From NCBI GenBank assembly GCA_024762625.1, contig JANTHA010000147.1, positions 1-5,602 on the forward strand: a stretch of 5,602 nt of DNA. Reading direction: 5' to 3'. The position numbers and the translations under genes are program-made. Shown here piece after piece: positions 1 to 5,602 of the stretch. Position 1 is the stretch's first letter; each line of letters begins with the position of its first letter. This DNA comes from Thiotrichaceae bacterium (GTDB lineage: Bacteria; Pseudomonadota; Gammaproteobacteria; Thiotrichales; Thiotrichaceae). The notes beneath the pieces were generated by a model. The model saw only the letters and a program-made list of their open reading frames with translations, did no database searches and was not told the DNA's origin.

Positions 1-2055
1 GATCAAATTGTTACTGTAGGAGACATTGTACATCTTGCCGGAGTCATTACCTTTGAAGAGGATGATGACCATGACAAGAAACACAAAAAGAAGAAAAAGC
101 ACAAGAAACATAAAAAACACAATAAAAAACATCACAAGAAACACAAAAAACACAAGCATAAAAAACATGACGACGATGATGATGACATTGTAATCAGCTG
201 GTCACAGGATGCGGGAACTCCGGTACAATTGAATGACGCCTCTACGCTGACCCCATCGTTTATAGCGCCCACACCCGCTTTTTCTGGCGAGGTGCTGAGT
301 TTCACCTTAAGCGTTAGCGATGATGATGGCGAACTGATTGCCAGCGACTCGGTCAATGTGACGGTGCAACTACCGGCTGCTCCAACCTCCACCATTTCCG
401 GCAGAGTAACTACGCCTGAGGGCGGAGCGGTTCCTAATCTTGACATTAAGGTGCTCTCTGGAGGCTCCATAGAGACCAGCGTGAATAGTTTGCCAGTCGA
501 ACTCACCGCAGAATCTGATTTTGTTCTGCTGCTTAGCGCTCCGGGTTTTGCCAACCAAGTTGTACCGGTTAGAACGCCAGTTGAAAATGGTAATGTATTC
601 CTTGATATCACCATGATTGCGCGGGGTGCAAGCCAGCAGTTTGATGCTGGCGCAGGCGCTACCCTCAGTGGCGCGGACGGCGCGCAGGTCAATGTCGCGG
701 CAGGCAGTTTTGTCGATGCAAACGGAAATCCGGTTAGCGGACCCATTGATCTGACGATCACCCCGGTTGATGTCTCAAACCCATCGACTCTGGCGGCATT
801 TCCGGGAGAGTTCAGTGGAACGCTGGCGGATGGTTCGGTTGACCCCATCATCAGTTTTGGAACGGTCGAGTTTGAATTTACACAGGGTGGCAATCCGTTA
901 CAGCTGGATAGCGCTAACGGAGCAACTGCAACGGTTCAGATTCCGATTTACATTGACACCTACCAGGATGGAACGGCAATACAAGTCAACGACGACATTC
1001 CTTTATGGTCGCTGGATGAAAATAGCGGCATATGGACTCAGGAAGGATCTGGCGTCGTGGTTGCTTCTGCAGCCTCGCCAACCGGGCTGGCGATGGAGGC
1101 GGTTGTTTCTCATTTCACCTGGTGGAACTGTGATGTCAGCATGAATGCCGCCAAGGCGATTGTCACGGTGTTTGGGCCGGATTCCGGCACAGCGCTTGTG
1201 AAGGCGCGCACAACTGCAAATATTGGTTTTCGCCCGAACACGGTGGATACGGTGATTGCAATTGGCACTCCAACCTCTCCTTTGAACATTCCTAGCAATG
1301 GAGAAGTGTGTTTCTGGGCTGAAATCAACTTTGACAACGGTTCAACCGGAACCACGCTGGAACAGTGTGTGAATGCAGCGCCTAATAGCACAGTCGCGAT
1401 TGACCTCGTCTCGCCAGTAGCGGGGCCGCTGAATATCATTTCAACGCCGCCTGCTACCGCAGATGTTCTCGATGTGCCAGCCTTTATCGGCTTCCCGGCC
1501 AGCAAGGTTCAGCTACAACCTTCAACCTTTGAGACAACTGTCAGTTACAGCATTTTGTCGGGCTCCTTGCCACCAGGTCTATCGCTAAATGCGGTTAACG
1601 CAGTGCGCGCTGAAATCGTCGGCATTCCTACAATGGCGGGTGAATACAGCGCCGTGATCCAGGCGACAGACAGCGATGCAACGACTGATACGATTACAAT
1701 CAATTATTCGGTATCCTCGAATGAACCGCCTCCGGTGCTGGACAATTTTGTCTCCATATACACAGCGAACGGAGGCGTTTTTGACCTGAATATCTATAAT
1801 AGCGGCGGCGCTGTCACCTCATGGCAACTGCAGGAAGATGTAGAAGGAGGACCAGTTCCTCCGCAAGTAAGTCTGGATTCTGCAACAGGCATACTAACAA
1901 TCAGCGATTGTTCTGGCGCGCCATCCGGTCCGATTGTCGGCGACCTGGTTGCCATTGGCGGTTTTGGCTGGTTTGGCAAATTAATCGCCACCAACGGAAC
2001 AGGTTCTGCAGAAACCTTCATTGACATTTATTGTGGTGTAGATGCGGCGTTTTAA
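1..2055 (+). CDS. Multidomain PKD/Ig-like, CILP-like secreted or surface protein with Lys/His tract (5' partial)
   Basis: The frame is open from base 1 to the TAA at 2053-2055, so 684 C-terminal residues are visible and the true start, with any signal peptide, lies upstream. A TTG at 229 is in frame but is internal to a domain, not a start. Domains in window numbering: 1-124, PKD/REJ-like, with DQIVTVGD at the start, ISWSQDAGTPVQL in the middle and LSFTLSVSDDDG near the end; 130-204, carboxypeptidase-regulatory-like (STISGRV, FVLLLSAPGF); 214-378, like the CILP/FAM171 extracellular region (VNVAAGSF, PLWSLDENSGIW, HFTWWNCD); 379-471, a beta-rich region with Cys437 and Cys456, a possible disulfide; 479-573, He_PIG-like (GSLPPGLSLN, GEYSAVIQATDSD); 576-684, unrecognised, with Cys637 and Cys678. 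No C-terminal anchor or sorting signal is seen. The composition (many Thr, Ser, Asp, Gly) fits an exported adhesive or scaffold protein; that role is inferred. Confidence is high for the gene, moderate for the domains and low for function. Confidence 0.93.
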   Translation, partial: DQIVTVGDIVHLAGVITFEEDDDHDKKHKKKKKHKKHKKHNKKHHKKHKKHKHKKHDDDDDDIVISWSQDAGTPVQLNDASTLTPSFIAPTPAFSGEVLSFTLSVSDDDGELIASDSVNVTVQLPAAPTSTISGRVTTPEGGAVPNLDIKVLSGGSIETSVNSLPVELTAESDFVLLLSAPGFANQVVPVRTPVENGNVFLDITMIARGASQQFDAGAGATLSGADGAQVNVAAGSFVDANGNPVSGPIDLTITPVDVSNPSTLAAFPGEFSGTLADGSVDPIISFGTVEFEFTQGGNPLQLDSANGATATVQIPIYIDTYQDGTAIQVNDDIPLWSLDENSGIWTQEGSGVVVASAASPTGLAMEAVVSHFTWWNCDVSMNAAKAIVTVFGPDSGTALVKARTTANIGFRPNTVDTVIAIGTPTSPLNIPSNGEVCFWAEINFDNGSTGTTLEQCVNAAPNSTVAIDLVSPVAGPLNIISTPPATADVLDVPAFIGFPASKVQLQPSTFETTVSYSILSGSLPPGLSLNAVNAVRAEIVGIPTMAGEYSAVIQATDSDATTDTITINYSVSSNEPPPVLDNFVSIYTANGGVFDLNIYNSGGAVTSWQLQEDVEGGPVPPQVSLDSATGILTISDCSGAPSGPIVGDLVAIGGFGWFGKLIATNGTGSAETFIDIYCGVDAAF
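61..186 (+). repeat. Lys/His low-complexity tract with acidic flanks, within the large surface-protein gene
   Basis: Bases 76-168 encode 31 consecutive residues: 20 Lys, 10 His and one Asn, mostly in a KKH rhythm. They are preceded by an acidic run at residues 19-25 (Glu/Asp with one His) and followed by six Asp at 57-62. On DNA the basic part is almost only A and C on the plus strand, with seven G and five T. Both codons for Lys (AAA, AAG) and for His (CAC, CAT) are mixed irregularly, so this is not a clean DNA microsatellite, and the pattern suggests selection on the peptide. The tract replaces the loop that in PKD/REJ-like domains lies between the first strands and the ISW strand. Metal, polyphosphate or other polyanion binding is possible but only inferred. 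Confidence 0.9.
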
Positions 2056-2104
2056 TATAGTTAAAGTAAGTTCAGTCAATTAACTGGCTTGAGCTTAACG
2101 CTAT

Positions 2105-2141
2105 AAAAAACCGGAACCAGCTTTGGTTCCGGTTTTTTTTT
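2105..2141. terminator. Rho-independent terminator, probably bidirectional
   Basis: A perfect 9-bp stem, CCGGAACCA (2111-2119) with TGGTTCCGG (2124-2132), encloses the loop GCTT. It is followed by nine T (2133-2141) and preceded by six A (2105-2110). It sits 49 nt after the stop of the plus-strand surface-protein gene and should end that transcript. The A-tract becomes a U-tract on the other strand, so it could also stop minus-strand transcription coming through the 79-residue ORF. Confidence 0.95.
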
Positions 2142-2373
2142 GCTTACGACCATGCCTGGAAGTAATATTAAAAAAGTAACAGCCACGCCAATAAAACTTT
2201 ATACATCAAGTGAATGAGTGCAATCCATACTAGAAAAGCCAGCAACAAAAGAGCAAGTTATGGCACAGTATGAAGGATTGGTGGGTTATCTTGAGAATAA
2301 GGTAATAAAACCATCTCCTCATTGAGTATCTTGGGAGAAAGCTCGTAGAATTAAATATTGACCTACAAGCCAA
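2142..2373. other. Intergenic stretch without a convincing gene
   Basis: About 230 AT-rich bases lie between the terminator and the small minus-strand ORF. I see no tRNA, no long inverted repeat, no insertion-sequence end and no clear promoter pair. The only coding-like element is a 35-codon plus-strand frame from GTG at 2218 to TGA at 2323-2325. It has no good Shine-Dalgarno and is directly preceded by an in-frame stop, so I do not call it a gene. The stretch may be decayed coding sequence or untranslated DNA. Confidence 0.6.
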
Positions 2374-2613
2374 TCAATCGGAATCACTACCAATCTTAAA
2401 ACTGGGAATATCGGCAGTACCAATAACAACAAGAACCAGACCTACAAACGCAAAAAAGAACGAGGAAGCAAGTAGGCTTGCAGATACAGGACTCTCCCAA
2501 CCTACAGTATCCAATTTTAAAAGAAGGAAAATCACGCTACCAACAGATGCAATAAAACTTGCGCCCGCAAAATAAAGTGCTGATTTCTGCAAGGTACTCT
2601 TATTTTTCTTCAT
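2374..2613 (-). CDS. Small two-helix membrane protein, unknown function
   Basis: This 79-residue ORF begins with ATG at 2611-2613 and a basic N-terminus (MKKNKSTLQK). Two hydrophobic segments follow, at about residues 11-33 and 43-66, and the tail is short and polar/acidic (GSDSD). Basic residues before the first helix suggest that both ends face the cytoplasm. I do not recognise a family. Support for a real gene is its clean start, its coherent hydropathy and the lack of a competing ORF. Against it are its small size, a weak Shine-Dalgarno (only GGAA about 10 nt upstream) and AT-rich surroundings. It lies 161 nt downstream of the hydrolase gene on the same strand, too far to assume it belongs to that operon. 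That gap holds a short inverted repeat, CGCTA/TAGCG with a 7-nt loop (2624-2640), just upstream of the start, and no clear promoter or terminator. Confidence 0.6.
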   Translation of the reverse strand: MKKNKSTLQKSALYFAGASFIASVGSVIFLLLKLDTVGWESPVSASLLASSFFFAFVGLVLVVIGTADIPSFKIGSDSD

Positions 2614-2774
2614 TAGGGTATTCCGCTAATTGTCGTAGCGTAGCAGTGTAACAGCTGGTTGACAGTCATGCCTTACAATTAATTCACGGTATTCGTTCGA
2701 GTTCCGCAAGTTTGATTTTAGCTTGGAAATAGCTCCCTGAAAAAGAACATAATCATTCCAATAGATTCTGATGA

Positions 2775-3740
2775 TCAATAATAATTCTGCAACAAAAACT
2801 CCGCCAGTTTTTTATTACCCGCCACACTGAAATGACCATCTGTTGGGAAATAATATTTTCCAGGATCATCCCTGAACAGGTCGCCTAGCGGAATCACGGG
2901 CGCAGGCGATATCGACTGTATTCTTTCGGCGATTTTTTTATCCACCCCCTGCTCAATTTCGTGTTGTGGAAACACAATAAAAATGCGATAGGAAAACGCA
3001 TAGATATTGCTGAGTTCATCAAGTCGCAAAAACTCGCTGCGGGTTATTTTCAATGCTTTATTCAAGGCGTCTTCCGATTGCTGCGGATTATCACGTAACA
3101 TGGGCAACACTTTATAATACGCCACTCTCAACAGGTTTGAATAATACAGGCCGGTTTCGATAATACGTTGAAATAATCCCTTTTTAGCTTGTGCAGCGGG
3201 AGAGACTTCCAGCGGCGCAATGTCCTTTCCCTGGCTGCGTCGTTCAGCGGCCTGCAAATTGTCGCTAAAATCATTGCCCGTAAAAAAGAACAAATCAACA
3301 AAATTTGGCGACCATCGTTTTTTTCTTAAAAAGCGCTCCAGTCGATCAATTTCATAGAGCGTGCTGGCGCCAGGAACTGCGAGATTGGCGCAATCCATAC
3401 GTTTGGCTTTGCAATAGATCGCGGGAAAGGTCTGCTGATCCTCTACTCCCTGGGCATAGGTAAATGAATCGCCAATAAAAATTATTTCCGGGTTTTCTTT
3501 AGCTTCTGGCGCACGATAGCCATCCGCCGTAATTGAGGTTACCGCATCAAAATCCGGCGTTGTTATGCGAAATGATTGCCCAGGCGATATATAACTGGCT
3601 GTTAACCTGTTTCCCTGCAAATCCAGAATAGCTGGGCCGGGAGATATTGGCGCAATAAAGCGGCTCGCGACTTCTCCAATGACAAACACGACAGCAAAAC
3701 TAAAGAACAATAGTAATAAGTTGCCCGCCAGGTTTTTCAT
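2775..3740 (-). CDS. Membrane-anchored SGNH/GDSL-type hydrolase
   Basis: This 321-residue protein carries the blocks of the SGNH hydrolase superfamily. Block I is GDSFTYAQGV with candidate nucleophile Ser92; the block II Gly is Gly124 in AVPGAS; block III is TGND with Gly155 and Asn156; block V is DGHFSVAGNKKLAEF, giving Asp301 and His303. Residues 1-30 are a hydrophobic uncleaved-looking signal anchor (LLLLFFSFAVVFVIGEV), so the catalytic domain is probably periplasmic. Family members hydrolyse or transfer ester-linked groups, often acetyl, on glycans or lipids; the substrate here is unknown. It is the last gene of the carbamoyltransferase operon. Its ATG lies 8 nt after the DUF5989 stop, with an AGG (3748-3750) about 7 nt upstream that overlaps that stop, suggesting translational coupling. 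The active-site residues look intact, so an active enzyme is likely. The exact reaction is inferred only at superfamily level. Confidence 0.93.
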   Translation of the reverse strand: MKNLAGNLLLLFFSFAVVFVIGEVASRFIAPISPGPAILDLQGNRLTASYISPGQSFRITTPDFDAVTSITADGYRAPEAKENPEIIFIGDSFTYAQGVEDQQTFPAIYCKAKRMDCANLAVPGASTLYEIDRLERFLRKKRWSPNFVDLFFFTGNDFSDNLQAAERRSQGKDIAPLEVSPAAQAKKGLFQRIIETGLYYSNLLRVAYYKVLPMLRDNPQQSEDALNKALKITRSEFLRLDELSNIYAFSYRIFIVFPQHEIEQGVDKKIAERIQSISPAPVIPLGDLFRDDPGKYYFPTDGHFSVAGNKKLAEFLLQNYY

Positions 3741-3748
3741 GCGAAGAC

Positions 3749-3901
3749 CTAAAACAAGGTATAGATAAACGGCGCAATCGCGGAACCCTGCGCAAATACG
3801 AGCAATGCGCCTAATAGCACCATCAACACAATAATGGGCAACAGCCAGAATTTTTTGCGTTCTTTCATGAACGCCCAGAGGTCTTTTAATAAATCAATCA
3901 T
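3749..3901 (-). CDS. DUF5989-type 50-residue membrane protein
   Basis: ATG at 3899-3901 opens a 50-codon frame ending in TAG at 3749-3751. The peptide starts MIDLLKDLWAFMKERKKFW and has one hydrophobic helix at about residues 18-38. It ends with the motif AQGSAIAPFIYTLF, which I recognise as typical of the DUF5989 family, a short protein usually encoded beside SxtJ-like and carbamoyltransferase genes. The basic, amphipathic N-terminus probably lies at the cytoplasmic face. Its role is unknown; a small scaffold or accessory subunit for the membrane carbamoylation system is an inference from context. The gene sits 15 nt after the SxtJ-like stop and in the same frame, with no clear Shine-Dalgarno in that spacer, so its translation may depend on ribosomes finishing the upstream gene. 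Its length matches the family, so it is not a fragment. Confidence 0.9.
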   Translation of the reverse strand: MIDLLKDLWAFMKERKKFWLLPIIVLMVLLGALLVFAQGSAIAPFIYTLF

Positions 3902-3916
3902 GGTTAATAAGCCGCG

Positions 3917-4348
3917 CTAAAACGGCCTCTCCAAATGTTGTTTGTCGCGATATTTACTTAACTTACGATAGCTGGCCAGGTGCTTATTCAATTTCCTGTC
4001 CATACTGTCCTTGCCGAATAACTTCAAAAGCAAACCGATTGGCAACAGGATTAAAAAAAACATAATACCCAGAATAATCCGGCTATTTATCCAGCCCAGA
4101 ATATGACCTACTTTTAACCAGATGCGATTAACCGGCGCCAACAATTGCGGATAAAACACAGCAGGCAGGACAAACAGGATCGCGACAATAAACGGCCACT
4201 TTGGCAAGTTCGTAAAACTTGTTGCGCCATCGCCAAACAACCAGGGGAACAGCAGACCAAATATCAACAGGATCATGCCGGCCATAATAAAACCAAACGT
4301 TCTCAAACTGTTTTTTTGATCATTGGCGGTTGTGGTTTTTTTACTCAT
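3917..4348 (-). CDS. SxtJ-like membrane protein
   Basis: This 143-residue protein has hydrophobic segments at about 17-38, 50-70 and 88-110, then a basic cytosolic-type tail with LASYRKLSKYRDK near the end. The N-terminal 15 residues are polar. Length, three-helix layout, the GKDSMDRKL region after the last helix and the Arg/Tyr-rich tail fit the SxtJ family, named from the saxitoxin gene cluster but widespread beside carbamoyltransferases and DUF5989 proteins. No enzymatic motif is visible. A plausible role is to hold the cytosolic carbamoyltransferase at the membrane or pass its product on; this is inference. The ATG at 4346-4348 has a good ribosome binding site (AAGGACAAGG) that overlaps the stop of the preceding carbamoyltransferase gene, giving a 14-nt gap and a clear operon link. 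Confidence 0.88.
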   Translation of the reverse strand: MSKKTTTANDQKNSLRTFGFIMAGMILLIFGLLFPWLFGDGATSFTNLPKWPFIVAILFVLPAVFYPQLLAPVNRIWLKVGHILGWINSRIILGIMFFLILLPIGLLLKLFGKDSMDRKLNKHLASYRKLSKYRDKQHLERPF

Positions 4349-4354
4349 TGTTTG

Positions 4355-4364
4355 CCTTGTCCTT
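4355..4364 (-). promoter_or_regulatory. Ribosome binding site of the SxtJ-like gene, overlapping the upstream stop
   Basis: On the minus strand AAGGACAAGG ends 6 nt before the ATG of the SxtJ-like gene. Its first two A residues are also the last two bases of the TAA stop of the carbamoyltransferase gene. This fixes the SxtJ-like start and suggests translational coupling of the two genes. Confidence 0.7.
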
Positions 4365-5602
4365 AATCCAGTGCAAATTCATCACGCCAGTCCGCCTTTT
4401 CTCGCCATTCAGGCTGGTCGCTTTTTTTGATTACAAAATTTTCGATCACCAGATAATCCATTTCGGTGCGCATGAAACAGCGATAGGCGTCTTCAGGCGT
4501 ATTAACAATCGGCTCGCCACGTACATTAAATGACGTATTTACCAGAACCGGACAATCAGTTCGCTGCTCAAAGGCGTCTAACAAGCGATAAAAGCGCGGG
4601 TTGGTCTCCGGATGCACCGTTTGCACGCGCGCCGAATAATCAACATGCGTCACCGCCGGAATACGGGAGCGCGGCACATTCAGCTTGTCAATACCAAACA
4701 GTTTCTTTTGCTCATCCGTCATCGGAATACGCTTGTCTTTTTTCACCTCGGCGACAATCAACATATAGGGACTAGGGCCTTGATGTTCAAACCAGTCGGA
4801 AACCTTGTCATATTTTACCACGGGCGCAAACGGCCGAAACGATTCGCGATACTTGATTTTAAGGTTCATCACCGATTGCATTTTCTGACTGCGCGCATCG
4901 CCTATGATGGAGCGCGCCCCTAGTGAACGCGGACCAAATTCCATACGTCCCTGAAACCAGCCAACCACGTTTTCTTCATCCAGTATTTCGGCCAGTCGGG
5001 GAAACAGCTCATCGTCTTCAACTTCACTGTAAACCGCATTCATCCCGTCCAGCGTCTGTTTGATTTGATCGGCATGATAAGACGGCCCGAGGTAAGCGCC
5101 TTTCATTGCATCGGGCTGCTCAAGCTTGCGGGGCTTTTCCAGATATTCATGATACGCAGACAAGGCCGCGCCCACCGCGCCGCCCGCATCGCCTGCTGCC
5201 GGTTGAATCCAGATAGTATTAAATGGCCCCTCTCGCAATAAACGCCCGTTGGATACGCAATTCAATGCCACGCCGCCCGCCAGACACAAAGCATCCATAC
5301 CGCTTTCCTTATGTACTGTTCTGGCCAGGCGCAGCACGACTTCTTCGGTTACCTGCTGGATGGAACGCGCAATATCCATTTCCTTCTGGCTTAACTGTGA
5401 TTCCGGCTTACGCGCCGGCGAACCAAACAGTCCAGCAAAGCGTTTATTAGTCATGGTCAGGCCTGTTGCGTAATTAAAATAGCGCATGTTGAGCCGGAAT
5501 GTTCCGTCTGCTTTCAAATCGAGCAGATTATCCAGAATCAGATCAACGTATTTCGGTTCTCCATAAGGCGCAAGACCCATCAATTTATACTCGCCCGAAT
5601 TA
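4363..5602 (-). CDS. O-carbamoyltransferase, NodU/CmcH family (5' partial)
   Basis: The frame stays open to the right edge of the window, so 412 C-terminal residues are visible; family members are usually about 550-620 residues, so roughly the first third is missing. An in-frame TTG at 5583 and ATG at 5580 are internal, because the sequence before them (NSGEYKLMGLAPYGEP) is conserved family sequence. Visible motifs in window numbering are MGLAPYGEP 8-16, LAGGVALNCVSNG 107-119 and PAAGDAGGAVGAA 134-146 (end of the Kae1-like N-domain, nucleotide binding), then FQGRMEFGPRSLGARSI 216-232, KYRESFRPFAPVV 250-262 and TSFNVRGEPIV 356-366 (C-domain). The family uses carbamoyl phosphate and ATP to form carbamoyl-adenylate and moves the carbamoyl group to a hydroxyl, as in nodulation factors, cephamycin and tobramycin. 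The enzyme is probably cytosolic. It is upstream of the SxtJ-like, DUF5989 and SGNH genes, which favours a surface glycan or lipid substrate, though a small metabolite remains possible. No disruption is seen in the visible part. Confidence 0.96.
   Translation of the reverse strand, partial: NSGEYKLMGLAPYGEPKYVDLILDNLLDLKADGTFRLNMRYFNYATGLTMTNKRFAGLFGSPARKPESQLSQKEMDIARSIQQVTEEVVLRLARTVHKESGMDALCLAGGVALNCVSNGRLLREGPFNTIWIQPAAGDAGGAVGAALSAYHEYLEKPRKLEQPDAMKGAYLGPSYHADQIKQTLDGMNAVYSEVEDDELFPRLAEILDEENVVGWFQGRMEFGPRSLGARSIIGDARSQKMQSVMNLKIKYRESFRPFAPVVKYDKVSDWFEHQGPSPYMLIVAEVKKDKRIPMTDEQKKLFGIDKLNVPRSRIPAVTHVDYSARVQTVHPETNPRFYRLLDAFEQRTDCPVLVNTSFNVRGEPIVNTPEDAYRCFMRTEMDYLVIENFVIKKSDQPEWREKADWRDEFALD

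Noticed and set aside
76..168. A-rich repeated bases read as a CRISPR or tandem DNA repeat array
   Set aside because: The repeat unit is only codon-sized, third positions vary irregularly and there are no spacers; it is an in-frame low-complexity peptide tract.
229..231. TTG at 229 as the start of the large plus-strand gene
   Set aside because: The frame is open to base 1 and the residues before 229 (DQIVTVGD through ISWSQDAGTPVQL) complete the PKD/REJ-like domain, so this codon is internal Leu.
132..893. Long minus-strand ORF (253 codons) opposite the large surface-protein gene
   Set aside because: Its C-terminus is an antisense Ser/Cys/Leu/Phe run created by the Lys/His/Asp tract, it shows no recognisable domain, and the plus strand carries clear consecutive domains in this region.
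2056..2373. Integron attC or insertion-sequence end around the lone small ORF
   Set aside because: One GCTTAAC-like core is present near 2092, but no partner core with the right spacing, no terminal inverted repeats and no target duplication are visible.
2659..2679. TTGACA (2659-2664) with TACAAT (2674-2679) as a plus-strand promoter
   Set aside because: The spacing is 9 nt, far from the usual 16-18, and no plus-strand gene follows.
4145..5473. Several plus-strand ORFs of 67-103 codons opposite the SxtJ-like and carbamoyltransferase genes
   Set aside because: They are antisense to strongly conserved coding sequence, lack ribosome binding sites and show no coherent domain or hydropathy pattern.
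5578..5583. TTG/ATG at 5583/5580 as the start of the carbamoyltransferase
   Set aside because: Upstream in-frame codons to the window edge encode the conserved NSGEYKL lead-in to MGLAPYGEP, so the gene continues past the window.

Overview
The window holds the 3' end of one large plus-strand gene facing a four-gene minus-strand operon. A gene-poor, AT-richer stretch lies between them and carries one small minus-strand membrane-protein ORF. Dense coding, short Shine-Dalgarno-led gaps, a rho-independent terminator and the protein families all point to a bacterial chromosome. A Gram-negative proteobacterium, possibly an aquatic or marine gammaproteobacterium, is my best guess, but no taxonomic marker is present and this is inference.

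Bases 1-2055 (+) encode the C-terminal 684 residues of a large multidomain protein that is probably extracytoplasmic. In order it shows a PKD/REJ-like beta-sandwich, a carboxypeptidase-regulatory-like domain, a module resembling the CILP/FAM171 extracellular region that ends in HFTWWNCD, a two-cysteine region, a putative Ig (He_PIG-like) domain and an unrecognised C-terminal domain. The most striking feature of the window lies in the first domain. A 31-residue tract of only Lys, His and one Asn, flanked on both sides by Asp-rich runs, sits in a surface-loop position of the PKD/REJ-like fold. A strong bidirectional terminator at 2105-2141 follows the gene.

Bases 2142-2774 hold one small two-helix membrane protein ORF (2374-2613, -) and otherwise no convincing gene.

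Bases 2775-5602 (-) form a tight operon, transcribed right to left: NodU/CmcH-type O-carbamoyltransferase (N-terminus beyond the window), SxtJ-like three-helix membrane protein, a 50-residue DUF5989-type membrane protein, and a membrane-anchored SGNH/GDSL hydrolase. Gaps are 14, 15 and 8 nt. The set suggests an O-carbamoylation module at the inner membrane, probably acting on a glycan, lipid or secondary metabolite, with the SGNH enzyme adding or removing an acyl or related group. The substrate cannot be read from this window.
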